Assembly (NCBI GenBank): GCA_904380375.1
Contig: CAJFID010000021.1
Span: 1 to 64,000 of the forward strand
Reading direction: 5' to 3'
Source: Avimonas intestinalis
GTDB taxonomy: Bacteria > Bacillota > Clostridia > Oscillospirales > Acutalibacteraceae
Length of the DNA stretch: 64,000 nt
The position numbers were made by a program, and so were the translations under genes. Positions within the stretch are counted from its first letter, which is position 1. The number at the start of each line of letters is the position of its first letter. Under the pieces are notes generated by a model that was given only the letters and a program-made list of their open reading frames with translations, was not told the DNA's origin and did no database searches. Shown piece by piece: positions 19,068-28,184 of the stretch.

Positions 19068-20756
19068 ATGAGCGAAACCAAACCATTCCAGTCCGACATT
19101 GCCATCGCCCAGAGTGTGGAGCCGCGGCCGATTGAGGAGATCGCCGCCGGGCTGGGGCTGACCCGGCAGGACATCGACCTGTACGGCAATTACAAGGCCA
19201 AAATCGGCCCCGGCGTGATGAAGCGGCTGGCGGATAAGCCGGACGGCAAGCTGGTGCTGGTCACGGCGATCACCCCCACCCCGGCGGGGGAGGGCAAGAC
19301 CACCACCACCGTCGGCCTGGGCGACGCGCTGCACCGCCTGGGCAAAAACGTCGTCCTGGCCCTGCGGGAACCCTCCCTCGGCCCGGTGTTCGGCATCAAG
19401 GGCGGCGCGGCCGGCGGCGGCTGGGCGCAGGTGATCCCGATGGAGGACATCAACCTGCATTTTACCGGCGACATGCACGCCATCGGCGCGGCCAACAACT
19501 TGCTGGCCGCCATGCTGGACAACCACATCCACCAGGGCAACGCGCTGGGGATCGACGTGCGGCGCATCACCTGGAAGCGGTGCGTCGATATGAACGACCG
19601 GCAGCTCCGCCAGGTCACCGACGGCCTGGGCGGGCGGATGAACGGCGTGCCGCGGGAGGATGGGTACGACATCACCGTCGCGTCCGAGATCATGGCGATC
19701 CTCTGCCTGTCGAATTCGCTGGCCGACCTCAAGCAGAAGCTGGCCCGCATCGTGATGGGCTACACCCGGGATGGGGAGCCGGTCACCTGCGCCCAGCTCA
19801 AGGCCCAGGGGGCGATGGCGGCCCTGCTCAAGGACGCGATCAACCCCAACCTGGTCCAGACGCTCGAGCACACCCCCGCCCTGATCCACGGCGGCCCCTT
19901 CGCCAACATCGCTCACGGCTGCAACAGCATCATGGCCACCAAGCTCGCCCTCAAGCTGGGGGACATCGTGGTGACCGAGGCCGGCTTCGGTGCCGACCTG
20001 GGGGCGGAAAAATTCCTGGATATCAAATGCCGCAAGGCGGGGCTCAAGCCGGACGCGGTGGTGATCGTGGCGACGGTGCGCGCCCTCAAGCACCACGGCG
20101 GCGCGGCCAAGGACGCCCTTCCGCAGGAGGATCTCGCGGCGCTGCGCAAGGGGCTGCCCAATCTGTATAAGCACATTGAGAACATCACCGAAAAATTCGG
20201 CCTGCCGGCCGTGGTGGCCATCAACCGCTTCCCCACCGATACCGAGGCGGAGCTGGAGCTGGTCCGCCGCGAATGCGCCGCGCGGGGCGTGAACGTCGCC
20301 CTGTCGGAGGTATGGGGCAAAGGCGGGCAGGGCGGCCTGGAACTGGCCGGGGAGGTCCTCCGCCTGACGGAGCAGCCCAGCCATTTCCGCATGATGTACG
20401 AGGACGGCTGCCCCCTCAAGCAGAAGGTCGAGGCCGTCGCGCGGGAAATTTACAACGCCGACGGGGTCGATTTCCTGCCCGCTGCGTCCAAGGAGCTTGA
20501 CCGCCTGACCGCGCTGGGGTACGGGGACCTGCCGGTCTGCATTGCCAAGACGCAGTATTCCCTGTCGGACAACCCGGCCCTGCTCGGCTGGCCGGAGGGC
20601 TTCCGCATCACGGTCAAGAGCGTCCGGCTCTCCGCCGGCGCCGGCTTTGTCGTGGTGCTGACCGGCGACATCATGACCATGCCCGGCCTGCCTCGCGTCC
20701 CGGCTGCCGAGAGCATTGACGTGGACGACGACGGCCGGATCACCGGGCTGTTTTAA
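19068..20756 (+). CDS. fhs: Formate-tetrahydrofolate ligase
   Basis: Makes 10-formyl-THF from formate, THF and ATP; it feeds purine synthesis and, in acetogens, the Wood-Ljungdahl methyl branch. The 562 residues match the family. Seen: ATP loop TPTPAGEGKTTTTVGLGDAL, ALREPSLGPVFGIKGGAAGG, NLHFTGDMHAIGAANNLLAA, LIHGGPFANIAHGCNS and EAGFGADLGAEKF. ATG 19068 is chosen because AAAGGA lies 8 bp before it; the ATG 9 bp earlier would touch the ribosome site. The next gene starts 28 bp after its stop. Confidence 0.97.
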   Translation: MSETKPFQSDIAIAQSVEPRPIEEIAAGLGLTRQDIDLYGNYKAKIGPGVMKRLADKPDGKLVLVTAITPTPAGEGKTTTTVGLGDALHRLGKNVVLALREPSLGPVFGIKGGAAGGGWAQVIPMEDINLHFTGDMHAIGAANNLLAAMLDNHIHQGNALGIDVRRITWKRCVDMNDRQLRQVTDGLGGRMNGVPREDGYDITVASEIMAILCLSNSLADLKQKLARIVMGYTRDGEPVTCAQLKAQGAMAALLKDAINPNLVQTLEHTPALIHGGPFANIAHGCNSIMATKLALKLGDIVVTEAGFGADLGAEKFLDIKCRKAGLKPDAVVIVATVRALKHHGGAAKDALPQEDLAALRKGLPNLYKHIENITEKFGLPAVVAINRFPTDTEAELELVRRECAARGVNVALSEVWGKGGQGGLELAGEVLRLTEQPSHFRMMYEDGCPLKQKVEAVAREIYNADGVDFLPAASKELDRLTALGYGDLPVCIAKTQYSLSDNPALLGWPEGFRITVKSVRLSAGAGFVVVLTGDIMTMPGLPRVPAAESIDVDDDGRITGLF

Positions 20757-20784
20757 TCGCAACCGACGGGGAGGAGGCAGCCGG

Positions 20785-21582
20785 ATGGATCCATGGACAG
20801 GGGCACCGCGGGAGCTCTCCCTTTTCCTGGTGAACACCGCCGCCCTGCCCCCTACGGCGCTTGAGGAAATGGCCCGCGCCCTTCCTCCTGCCCGGAGGGA
20901 GGCGGCAGCCCGCCGCCGGGGTGCGGCGCGGGCGGAGACGGTGGCCGCTTCCTACCTGGCGCTGTACGCCCTCCTGGCCCCGGCAGAGGGCGAGCCCTAC
21001 GGCCCGCGCGGGCCGGTTTGGCCTGGCGCGGAGGAGCTGCTCGGGGCCCGGCGGGCCGTCGCGCGGCTGGCGGAGCGGGCCGGCTGGCCGGTCGGCCCCT
21101 ACGGGCAGCCCTTCCCGCACGGCTGCCCGCCGGCGGCTCGGACGCCCGGAGGGGGGCGGACGGATGAAAGCCCCGGCCCGCCCGCGTCTGCCGGCTCCGA
21201 GGCCAGGGCGCCGGCGCGGTATGTCAGCCTCTCCCATTCGCAGGGGGTGGCGGCGGCCGCCGCCTGCCCCGTCCCGGTGGGGCTGGATTTGCAGGGCGCG
21301 GTCCCGCAGGAGACGGAACGGCTGCTGCGCATTGCCCGCAAGCTCCACCCGGCCGAGCGGGAGCGGCTCGCCGCCCTGCCGCCCGCGGCGCTGCCGGACG
21401 CCTTCCGCCGCCTCTGGGCGGCCAAGGAGAGCGTGCTGAAGCTCTGCGGCCGGGGGCTGAGCCTGCCGCTGTCCGCCTTCGCCGTCCGGGAGGACGGGAC
21501 GGGGCAGCTGGACGGGCGCGCTTTCCGTATCGCCGGCTGGGAGACCGGGGCCGGTTCCTTGGCCGCTGCGGTATGGGAATAG
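20785..21582 (+). CDS. 4'-phosphopantetheinyl transferase, Sfp-like
   Basis: Transfers the phosphopantetheine arm of CoA to a carrier-protein serine. 265 residues, with the two family signatures: VPVGLDLQGA for the metal site, and RLWAAKESVLKLCGRGL, the W/KES motif that binds metal and CoA. The first motif ends in Gln where Sfp has Glu. A Pro/Gly-rich insert near residues 110-140 is unusual. It sits behind GGGGAGGAGG, 28 bp after fhs, and is probably cotranscribed with it; functional linkage is not evident. The acyl carrier protein gene at 40.3 kb is one possible client. Confidence 0.85.
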   Translation: MDPWTGAPRELSLFLVNTAALPPTALEEMARALPPARREAAARRRGAARAETVAASYLALYALLAPAEGEPYGPRGPVWPGAEELLGARRAVARLAERAGWPVGPYGQPFPHGCPPAARTPGGGRTDESPGPPASAGSEARAPARYVSLSHSQGVAAAAACPVPVGLDLQGAVPQETERLLRIARKLHPAERERLAALPPAALPDAFRRLWAAKESVLKLCGRGLSLPLSAFAVREDGTGQLDGRAFRIAGWETGAGSLAAAVWE

Positions 21583-21730
21583 GGCGCGTCCGGTACCGGC
21601 GGCCGTGAGGCGTTTCCTGCCCGGCCCCTTTGACAGGGAGTCCCCCGCCGCCCTTTGCCCCGAGTCCTCTTGCCCTACGCCTTGCCGTCGGCAGGAGCCG
21701 GGAAGGCTGGAAGCCTGGCAGGTTTTTTCG

Positions 21731-21787
21731 GCAATAACAGGAGAAGCGCGGCCCCAACGGGCCGCGCTCTCCTGTTATTGCTTTTTC
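21731..21787 (+). terminator. Strong rho-independent terminator after the PPTase gene
   Basis: A stem of more than 20 bp: GCAATAACAGGAGA... (from 21731) pairs with ...TCTCCTGTTATTGC (to 21781), followed by TTTTT. It closes the fhs transcript. Confidence 0.93.
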
Positions 21788-22015
21788 TATAGGTTTATGC
21801 GGGCACGGTGTCCTGCAGCGGATGCGCATTTTCGCCGGGCTTTCCATGAAGACGGGAAAGCTTCCGTATTATTCAGAATCCGCCGCACGAATGCCGGCAG
21901 GCCGCTTCCGCCGGCGGAACCGGCCGCAGGGCAAGCCGGATCGGCGCCGGGGTATGCGGACGGCATCCCGGCCTGTCCCCGGGGGCGCAAAGGGAGAAGC
22001 AAGGGCGCTGAAAAT
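21788..22015. other. Intergenic sequence without a recognised gene
   Basis: Between two terminators. Open frames here are GC-driven and lack ribosome sites or family features. Confidence 0.5.
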
Positions 22016-22056
22016 ACAGAAAGAGGGCTGCATCTGCGGCCCTCTTTCTGTATTTT
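22016..22056 (-). terminator. Terminator of the small XRE gene
   Basis: ACAGAAAGAGGGC (22016-22028) pairs with GCCCTCTTTCTGT (22040-22052). T-rich sequence follows on both strands, so it may act in both directions. Confidence 0.8.
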
Positions 22057-22096
22057 ACCTTATGTTTTGCATCACAAACAGGGGACGCCCGACCTG

Positions 22097-22387
22097 CTAT
22101 GCGCGTTTCTTCTCTTCCTGACCGGCCTGTTCCGGTTCGGGGCGTACTGCCTGGGAAGAAGCCTGCGGGGGCCGGGGATAGGGCTGCATCCGGTTGGTGC
22201 GCCCCATCAGGAAATCAACGCTGGTTCCGTAAAAATCCGCCAGCCGGTCGATCACTTCAAGGGATACGGAAACCTCCCCCAGCTCATACCGGGAATAGGT
22301 GCGCTGGTTGACGCCGAGCAGCTCCGCCAATTCGGTCTGCCGCAGACGGCGGGACTCGCGCAGGTCACGGATACGTTCACAAAGCAT
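22097..22387 (-). CDS. XRE-family HTH transcriptional regulator
   Basis: 96 residues, nearly all helix-turn-helix: CERIRDLRESRRLRQTELA, LLGVNQRTYSRYELGEVSV, IDRLADFYGTSVDFLMGRT. The remaining 25 residues are a Gln/Pro/Lys tail. It has no ligand domain. ATG 22387 follows AAAGGGGGAG. The gene is divergent from the PadR operon across a 326-bp region, so cross-regulation is possible but not shown. Confidence 0.9.
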   Translation of the reverse strand: MLCERIRDLRESRRLRQTELAELLGVNQRTYSRYELGEVSVSLEVIDRLADFYGTSVDFLMGRTNRMQPYPRPPQASSQAVRPEPEQAGQEEKKRA

Positions 22388-22572
22388 GCAGGCTCCCCCT
22401 TTGGTTTTTGCCGGGCCGGCGCGATAGGTTCCGGACGGTTTACAAAGCATTAGTACCTTAACACATTTTGTCGCTTTGTGCAAGAGCCATCCGGAGGGAG
22501 ATTATGGAAATTACCGGGAAAAGCGCGGTTTTCCGGGAAAAAAATTTTTTTACCGGGATTGGCATATATACA

Positions 22573-22601
22573 TTGACAGATGAGGTATAGCGAAATATAA
22601 T
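22573..22601 (+). promoter_or_regulatory. Perfect-consensus sigma-A promoter of the PadR operon
   Basis: TTGACA at 22573-22578 and TATAAT at 22596-22601 with a 17-bp spacer, matching consensus at all 12 positions. Near-repeats TATAGCGAAA and TATACAGCGAAA flank and overlap the -10 and could be a PadR operator, which would restrain such a strong promoter. Confidence 0.85.
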
Positions 22602-22713
22602 ATACAGCGAAAGAGATAGGCTTTGCCGTCCCTTGTGCAGGGCGAGGGCTGCCGGGCGTGCCGGCCGTACCCACCGCTGCGGAAAAGGCGGCGCCGGGGA
22701 AGGGGGGAAGTCC

Positions 22714-23040
22714 ATGTCCATTGCTTCGGATACGATACGGGGCCATACCGACGCCATTATCCTGGCGCACCTGCTCCGTCATGACAGCTACGGGTACGAG
22801 ATCAACAAGGCCATCCGGCAGGCCACCGGCGGCCGGTACGAGCTCAAGGAGGCGACGCTGTACACGGCCTTCCGCCGGCTGGAGCAGGCGGGCTTTATCC
22901 GCTCCTACTGGGGGGACGAGGCGACCGGGGCCCGCCGCCGTTATTACGCGATTACCGACCTGGGGAGGGCGGCCTACCGCCAGTATCTCGCCGATTGGCG
23001 GGAGGCACGGCAGATGCTGGACCGCCTGATCGAAGGGTGA
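22714..23040 (+). CDS. PadR family transcriptional regulator
   Basis: 108 residues of winged helix: IILAHLLRHDSYGYEINKAI, ELKEATLYTAFRRLEQAGFI, GARRRYYAITDLGRAAYRQY. PadR proteins usually repress their own operon and respond to small phenolics or envelope stress. ATG 22714 follows AAGGGGGGAAG. First gene of a three-gene operon; the combination with DUF1700 and DUF4097 proteins is common in clostridia. Confidence 0.93.
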   Translation: MSIASDTIRGHTDAIILAHLLRHDSYGYEINKAIRQATGGRYELKEATLYTAFRRLEQAGFIRSYWGDEATGARRRYYAITDLGRAAYRQYLADWREARQMLDRLIEG

Positions 23041-23116
23041 CCCGGCGGGCGCCGGGCGGAGTACCGCAGGGCCGCGCCAGTGCCGACGGCTTTGCGCTTG
23101 AAAGGATGAAAAGGCG

Positions 23117-23773
23117 ATGATTCCGAAAATCCGCGCGTATGTAGACGAGCTGTTTCAAGACGCGCCGGCCACCCGGCAGGCGCACGACCTTAAGGAGGAG
23201 TTCTGCTCCAACCTGATCGACAAATATGTGGATCTGACCGGGCAGGGGATGCCGGAGGAAGAGGCGTATAAAGCCACGGTGGCCGGCGTGGGGGATGTGG
23301 ATGCTCTGCTGGCCGAGCTGCGGAGGGAGGAGCCCACGCAGGAGCAGGCGAAATACCGCCGGCGCAGCGCGTGGATGGTTTCGGCGGCGGTGGGGCTGTA
23401 CATCGTCAGCGTGGTACCGATCCTTTGGGTGGGGGATTCCCCGGCCGAGGGGGACGAGGCAAAGGCGCTGGTGGCGATGTTCCTGCTCTGCGCCGTGGCG
23501 ACGATGCTGCTGGTCTACAACTTTATGTCCAAGCCGAAATACCGCAAGGCGGACGACACCATGGTGGAGGAATTCCGGGAGTGGAAGCGGAATAAACGGC
23601 AGGGCGACGCGCTGTACAATGCCCTTTCCGGCGTGCTTTGGTCCCTGGTCGTGATCGTGTATTTTGTCGTCAGCTTCCTGTTTACCGCGTGGGCGTATTC
23701 CTGGCTGATTTTCCTGATCGGGGTGGCGCTCCAGCAGGTGATGCACGCGGTTTTCCTGCTGAAAAAGAAATAG
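23117..23773 (+). CDS. DUF1700-like membrane protein with N-terminal permease-prefix-type domain
   Basis: 218 residues. The N-terminal 75 are helical and soluble (KIRAYVDELFQDAP, HDLKEEFCSNLIDKYVDL, GMPEEEAYKATVAGVGDVD), the typical prefix of PadR-linked membrane proteins. Four hydrophobic segments follow, in pairs near residues 87-105, 118-135, 172-190 and 193-212. Such proteins often act with their PadR repressor; the role is not known. It starts 76 bp after padR, behind GAAAGGATG. Confidence 0.82.
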   Translation: MIPKIRAYVDELFQDAPATRQAHDLKEEFCSNLIDKYVDLTGQGMPEEEAYKATVAGVGDVDALLAELRREEPTQEQAKYRRRSAWMVSAAVGLYIVSVVPILWVGDSPAEGDEAKALVAMFLLCAVATMLLVYNFMSKPKYRKADDTMVEEFREWKRNKRQGDALYNALSGVLWSLVVIVYFVVSFLFTAWAYSWLIFLIGVALQQVMHAVFLLKKK

Positions 23774-23800
23774 GGCGCCAAAAAAGGGGGATTGCCAGTT

Positions 23801-24706
23801 ATGCGGAATATCAGTAAAAAGGGGGCAGTGGTGATGATCGTGGTTTGGTCGGTAATTGCGGCTTTGTTGGCGGCGCTCCTGGTGGCGCTGATAGTTACCG
23901 GCGGCTTCTCCGGGGGCGGACTGTTCGGGGAGCCGAAGGTCATCGCAACCGCGGAGATGGACGGCGGGGAATTTGACAGCGTGGAGATCCTGTGGAAATC
24001 GGGCAAGGTTTCCGTCACCCTTTCCGCCGACGGGCGGATGCATCTGACCCAGCGTTCCCGCTATAACGTCCAGCCTCTGGATTATGGGGTGGAGGACGGC
24101 CGCCTGACCCTGCGGGAAAATGCCAGCTGGGGGATTATTTTCTTTGGCATCGGCTCCCGTTCCTCCGACCTGGAGCTGCAGCTGCCGGAAAAGAGGTACA
24201 AGGAGTTCCTGCTGAGCATGTCCAGCGGCCGGTCGGCAGTCCAGGGGATTTCCGCCGACGACCTGCGGTTCAAGCTGACCTCTGGCCGCCTTGAGGGTAG
24301 CGGGTTGGAGGCCGGGACGCTCACGGCGGAAATGACCAGCGGGAATATGGCCGTCTCCGGCGCCAAGGCGGAGGCGCTGCGGGTGGAGCTCACCTCCGGC
24401 CGGGCGGAGCTTTCCGGCAGCTTCCCGTCTATAGAGGGCCGGGCTACCAGCGGCACGGCGAAAATCTCTACCGACGTCCTCCCCACCCATCTGGACGGGC
24501 AGGTGACCTCCGGCAAGGTTTCCTTTACCATCCCGGACAACACCGGCTTTACCCTCTACTGCACCAAATCCTCCGGCAAGCTAAAGAGCGATTTTGCCCT
24601 GATGCAGTCGGTCAGCGATAAAAGCCACTATGCCTACGGCACGGACGGGCCGTCCTATACCGGGCGGCTTACCAGCGGCACGCTGGAGATCCTCCGCGCC
24701 GGATAA
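23801..24706 (+). CDS. DUF4097-family beta-strand repeat protein, membrane-anchored
   Basis: 301 residues. One N-terminal membrane helix (VVMIVVWSVIAALLAALLVALIV) precedes an extracellular repeat domain. Repeats with the pattern 'TSG/SSG + short strand' recur about every 18-22 residues (SSGRSAVQGISADDL, TSGRLEGSGLEAGTL, TSGNMAVSGAKAEAL, TSGRAELSGSF, TSGTAKISTDVL, TSGKVSFTI), forming a right-handed beta structure like LiaF/DUF4097 proteins. ATG 23801 fits GGGGG at 10 bp; TTG 23792 is too close to it. Last gene of the PadR operon, 27 bp after the previous one. Confidence 0.87.
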   Translation: MRNISKKGAVVMIVVWSVIAALLAALLVALIVTGGFSGGGLFGEPKVIATAEMDGGEFDSVEILWKSGKVSVTLSADGRMHLTQRSRYNVQPLDYGVEDGRLTLRENASWGIIFFGIGSRSSDLELQLPEKRYKEFLLSMSSGRSAVQGISADDLRFKLTSGRLEGSGLEAGTLTAEMTSGNMAVSGAKAEALRVELTSGRAELSGSFPSIEGRATSGTAKISTDVLPTHLDGQVTSGKVSFTIPDNTGFTLYCTKSSGKLKSDFALMQSVSDKSHYAYGTDGPSYTGRLTSGTLEILRAG

Positions 24707-24756
24707 GCGGGGAGGAGCACGTCCGCCGCGGGGCGGCTTGGCGGCCAAGAGAAAGG

Positions 24757-24790
24757 GAATCCCCCGGGCCCGATCGGACCCGGGGGATTC
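24757..24790. terminator. GC-rich hairpin between the PadR operon and a convergent gene
   Basis: GAATCCCCCGGG pairs with CCCGGGGGATTC across a 10-base loop. No good T run on either strand, so termination efficiency is uncertain. Confidence 0.5.
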
Positions 24791-24870
24791 ATTGTGGGGA
24801 GCCGCAGCCCGCGGGATGGGGCGCGGCGGGACCGGAATAGGCGGGAAAAGGCGGCAGGGAGGGCGCAAGG

Positions 24871-25245
24871 CTATCCGGCAAACGTAAATTCAAAGCGCTT
24901 GGTAATCGCGCGGTTGGCTAGCCGTTTGGTTTGGATGGTGTATTCCCGCACGGCGCCATCCTTTTCTGCTTTTACGATGACCGTCCGGTCAAAGAAGTCC
25001 TCCCATACGGTTTCGCCGTTTTCGTCGGTGGGCGCCAGTTCTTTGCGCAAGGTCATCTCGCCATAGTCGGTGTCAAACGAGACCGTGACGGCGATCCCGG
25101 GGACAGGCCGCCCTTCCGGGTCGTTGAATTGCAGGGTCAGCTTGCAGGCGCCGGAAAAAACATAGATCAGAAACACGGCGGCGAGTGCGAGCAGGAGCCC
25201 AACCGCCGAGACAGCGGCCAACAGGACCCTTTTCCTTCTTGTCAT
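24871..25245 (-). CDS. Small membrane-anchored exported protein, function unknown
   Basis: 124 residues. A basic start (TRRKR) and one long hydrophobic helix (residues 6-32) are followed by about 90 residues predicted as beta-rich outside the cell, with a carboxypeptidase-regulatory/Ig-like pattern (LTLQFNDPEGRPVPGIAVTV ... TDENGETVWEDFF). This resembles the 'D-x-G-x-P-V-x-G' loop of such folds; function is not known. AAGGAGGGGG precedes ATG 25245. Confidence 0.7.
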   Translation of the reverse strand: MTRRKRVLLAAVSAVGLLLALAAVFLIYVFSGACKLTLQFNDPEGRPVPGIAVTVSFDTDYGEMTLRKELAPTDENGETVWEDFFDRTVIVKAEKDGAVREYTIQTKRLANRAITKRFEFTFAG

Positions 25246-25309
25246 GCAACCCCCTCCTTCTTTCGCCGGCTCTATGGACGGGCTGCTGCCGATCAATGGC
25301 AGCCTCCGC

Positions 25310-25699
25310 TTAACCCTTCACGAATTTTTGAATATAATCTATCGCTTTTTGGTTAAAGGCAACACCGTAGTTATGGGAATCGAGAGCGCCGCCGGCGTAG
25401 GAATGGATTCCAACAAAGCAAGTGGCGTTATTGCCATAGGGATAAGTAATAGGCCCGCCGCTTTGGCCGTTTAATGTATCAATCTTATATTTAATCTGGT
25501 TTCCGGAGTACGACAGCAATTTCCCTTTCGCATATTTTTGCACCTTTTGGTCGATGGCATACCCATGGATCATGGCGTCCGACTTATTTAAAAAGCTGGT
25601 AGTAAATTTGGTATACCCCATAGCAGCCCAACCAAAGTCGACATTTTTGATCATCCCATAGTCGTAATCCTTTATTTCATTCTGTAAAAACTTTATCAT
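25310..25699 (-). pseudogene. Truncated V8/glutamyl-endopeptidase-like serine protease (C-terminal part)
   Basis: The 129-residue open frame matches the second half of an S1B trypsin-like protease: DYDYGMI fits the catalytic Asp strand, and TLNGQSGGPI holds the catalytic Ser, followed by GIHSYAGGA and FNQKAIDYIQKF. The domain with the catalytic His (usually TAGHC) is missing. There is no ribosome site before the first ATG and a stop lies three codons upstream. The DNA is much more AT-rich than its neighbours. It is most likely the 3' remnant of an acquired gene. Confidence 0.75.
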
Positions 25700-25880
25700 A
25701 TATAATTAGCTACGTAAATATAAAAATCTCCGATTTTTTGCAATAATTTAGTGCATTTAACCTAATTATCAAAAATTTATGTGGAATACGGCTTCCGGAT
25801 GCCTATTCCCCTCAAAAGCATGGCCGCCTTCCCCAGCGGGGAAGGCGGCCTAGAACGTCGCAAAGGATTCTGTCAACAGA

Positions 25881-28169
25881 TCAGCCGCATTTGGAATACC
25901 CGCAGTTGCGGCACATCACGCAGCCTCCCTCGTGCTCCACCGGCGCGCCGCATTCGGGGCAGGTGCGGATCTGGGCCGCAACCGCCGGCTCCACCGCTTT
26001 CTTGATGGCGGGGACCGCCTCCTGCGGGAGCTGGACGCCGCCCTCCTTAAACTCGTGGGTGGCGACCACCTTTTCAATCACCCGCGCGATCGCGTCCGGG
26101 CAGGAGGTGCATTTCATCCCCGGCTGGCGGATGGTTAAGGGGCAGCGGATGCCGCGGAGCTGGCTGATGATGGTTTTGACGTTGATGCCCGAGCGCAGTG
26201 CCACCGAGGTCAGCCGGGCCGTAGCCTCCGACTGGGAGGGGCAGCCGCCCGCCTTGCCGGTGTTGGTGAACACCTCGCAGATGCCGTAATCGTCGTAATT
26301 GACGGTGATATAGAGATTGCCGCAGCCGATCGCCACCTTTTCGGTGATCCCCTGGGTGGTGTCGGGACGGGGCCGCGGGGTGATGACGAAGGAGGATTCC
26401 CGCGGCTTGGCCTCCTTGGAGGGGATCTGCGGGGCGGGCGCCTCCGCCGGCTTTTCCTCCTTTTTGGCCAGGTTCAGCACCTGCACTTCCCGGCTGCCGT
26501 CGCGGTAGCTGGTCACGCCCTTGCACCCGAGCCGGAAGGCCAAGGTGTACACCTCGGCGACATCCTGCTCGGTCGCCTCGTGCGGGAAGTTGACCGTCTT
26601 GCTCACCGCGTTGTCGGTGTGGTTCTGGAATGCGGCCTGCATCTTGATGTGGTACAGCGGGGAGATATCGTGCGCGGCGACGAACACCCGGCGGATTTCG
26701 GCCGGGATGTCCTCCATATGGGCGATGGTGCCCTCTTCGGCGATGCGGCGCAGCCGCTCGTCCGAGCAGAGCCCCTCCTTTTCAAGCAGGGCGCGCAGCA
26801 CCGGGTTGACCTCGAGCATCTCGGTGCGGTCCATGACCGAGCGGATGTAGACGTAGGAGAAGACCGGCTCCACCCCCGAGGAAACCCCGGCGATGATCGA
26901 CAGGGTGCCGGTGGGCGCGATGGTGGTGACCGTGGCGTTGCGCAGCGGCTCCCCGTCCTTGTAGATGCTTTCGCCGAACAGCGGGAAGGGGCCGCGCACC
27001 TTGGCCAGCGCGGCGCTGGCCTTGCGGCCGGTGGTGGTGATGAAATCCATCAGCTTGTCCGCTAGGCCGACCGCCTCTTCCGAATTGTAGGGGATGCCGA
27101 GGTAGAGCAGCATGTCCGCCCAGCCCATAATCCCCAGGCCGATCTTGCGGGTCTGCTTGGTGGTGTGGTCGATGATCTCAAGCGGGTAGCGGTTCGCGTC
27201 AATGACGTTATCAAGGAAATGGACGGCCTTTTCCACCGTAGCAGCCAGCTTGCTCCAGTCGATAGCCGCCTCGCCGTCCTTGCCGAACTTGAGCATCTTG
27301 ACCAGGTTGATCGAGCCGAGGTTGCAGCTTTCGTACGGCAGCAGGGGCTGCTCGCCGCAGGGGTTGGTGGACTCAATCTCCCCCTGGGAGGGGACGACGT
27401 TGTCCCGGTTGAGCCGGTCAAGGAAGATGATCCCCGGCTCGCCGTTGCGCCAGGCGGAGTGGACGATCTTGTCAAAGACCTCCTTGGCGTTGAGCTTGCC
27501 GGTCACCTTGCCGGTGCTCGGGTCGACAAGGTCGTATTCCTCCCCGGCCTCGACAGCGTTCATAAACTTTTCGGTGATCCCGACCGAGATGTTAAAATTG
27601 GTGATGTCGGCGTTGTCGGCCTTGCAGTCGATGAACTGCAGGATGTCCGGATGGTCGACCCGCAGGATGCCCATGTTGGCCCCGCGGCGGGTGCCGCCCT
27701 GCTTGACCGCCTCGGTCGCCATGTTGAACACCCGCATGAAGCTGACCGGCCCGCTCGCCACCCCGCCGGTGGAATTCACCGTGCTGCCCGAGGGGCGCAG
27801 CCGGGAGAAGGAGAAGCCGGTGCCGCCGCCCGATTTGTGGATCAGCGCCGCCTGCTTGATGGCCTCAAAAATCTCCTCCATGCTGTCCGGGACCGGCAGG
27901 ACAAAGCAGGCGGAAAGCTGGCCGAGGGGACGCCCCGCGTTCATCAGGGTGGGGGAGTTGGGCAGGAATTCCAGGTCGGTCATCATGTCGTAGAACTCAT
28001 TCTCCAGCCCAATCAGGTCGGCTTTGGGGTTGTAGTTCTTGTCCGGCGCGGCGATCGCGCGGGCCACCCGGCGGAACAGGTCCTCGACCGTTTCGGTGGG
28101 CTTGCCGTCCTCCCCCCGGATGAGGTAGCGCCGTTCGAGCACGGTGCGGGCGTTTTGCGTCAATTCCAT
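25881..28169 (-). CDS. nrdJ: Adenosylcobalamin-dependent ribonucleotide reductase (class II)
   Basis: Reduces ribonucleotides to deoxyribonucleotides with B12 as radical source, independent of oxygen. 762 residues. Seen: FLPNSPTLMNAGRPLGQLSACFV with an active-site Cys, KSGGGTGFSFSRLRP, GGTRRGANMGIL, ESTNPCGEQPLLPYESCNLGS holding the thiyl-radical Cys, and PTGTLSIIAGVSSGVEP. Near the end are TSCPDAIARV and a Cys-rich tail (CPECG, CVMCRNCGYSKCG), typical of this subclass. ATG 28169 follows AGAAGGGACGGAG. Control by NrdR is suggested by the boxes upstream. Confidence 0.96.
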   Translation of the reverse strand: MELTQNARTVLERRYLIRGEDGKPTETVEDLFRRVARAIAAPDKNYNPKADLIGLENEFYDMMTDLEFLPNSPTLMNAGRPLGQLSACFVLPVPDSMEEIFEAIKQAALIHKSGGGTGFSFSRLRPSGSTVNSTGGVASGPVSFMRVFNMATEAVKQGGTRRGANMGILRVDHPDILQFIDCKADNADITNFNISVGITEKFMNAVEAGEEYDLVDPSTGKVTGKLNAKEVFDKIVHSAWRNGEPGIIFLDRLNRDNVVPSQGEIESTNPCGEQPLLPYESCNLGSINLVKMLKFGKDGEAAIDWSKLAATVEKAVHFLDNVIDANRYPLEIIDHTTKQTRKIGLGIMGWADMLLYLGIPYNSEEAVGLADKLMDFITTTGRKASAALAKVRGPFPLFGESIYKDGEPLRNATVTTIAPTGTLSIIAGVSSGVEPVFSYVYIRSVMDRTEMLEVNPVLRALLEKEGLCSDERLRRIAEEGTIAHMEDIPAEIRRVFVAAHDISPLYHIKMQAAFQNHTDNAVSKTVNFPHEATEQDVAEVYTLAFRLGCKGVTSYRDGSREVQVLNLAKKEEKPAEAPAPQIPSKEAKPRESSFVITPRPRPDTTQGITEKVAIGCGNLYITVNYDDYGICEVFTNTGKAGGCPSQSEATARLTSVALRSGINVKTIISQLRGIRCPLTIRQPGMKCTSCPDAIARVIEKVVATHEFKEGGVQLPQEAVPAIKKAVEPAVAAQIRTCPECGAPVEHEGGCVMCRNCGYSKCG

Positions 28170-28184
28170 TCGGCTCCGTCCCTT

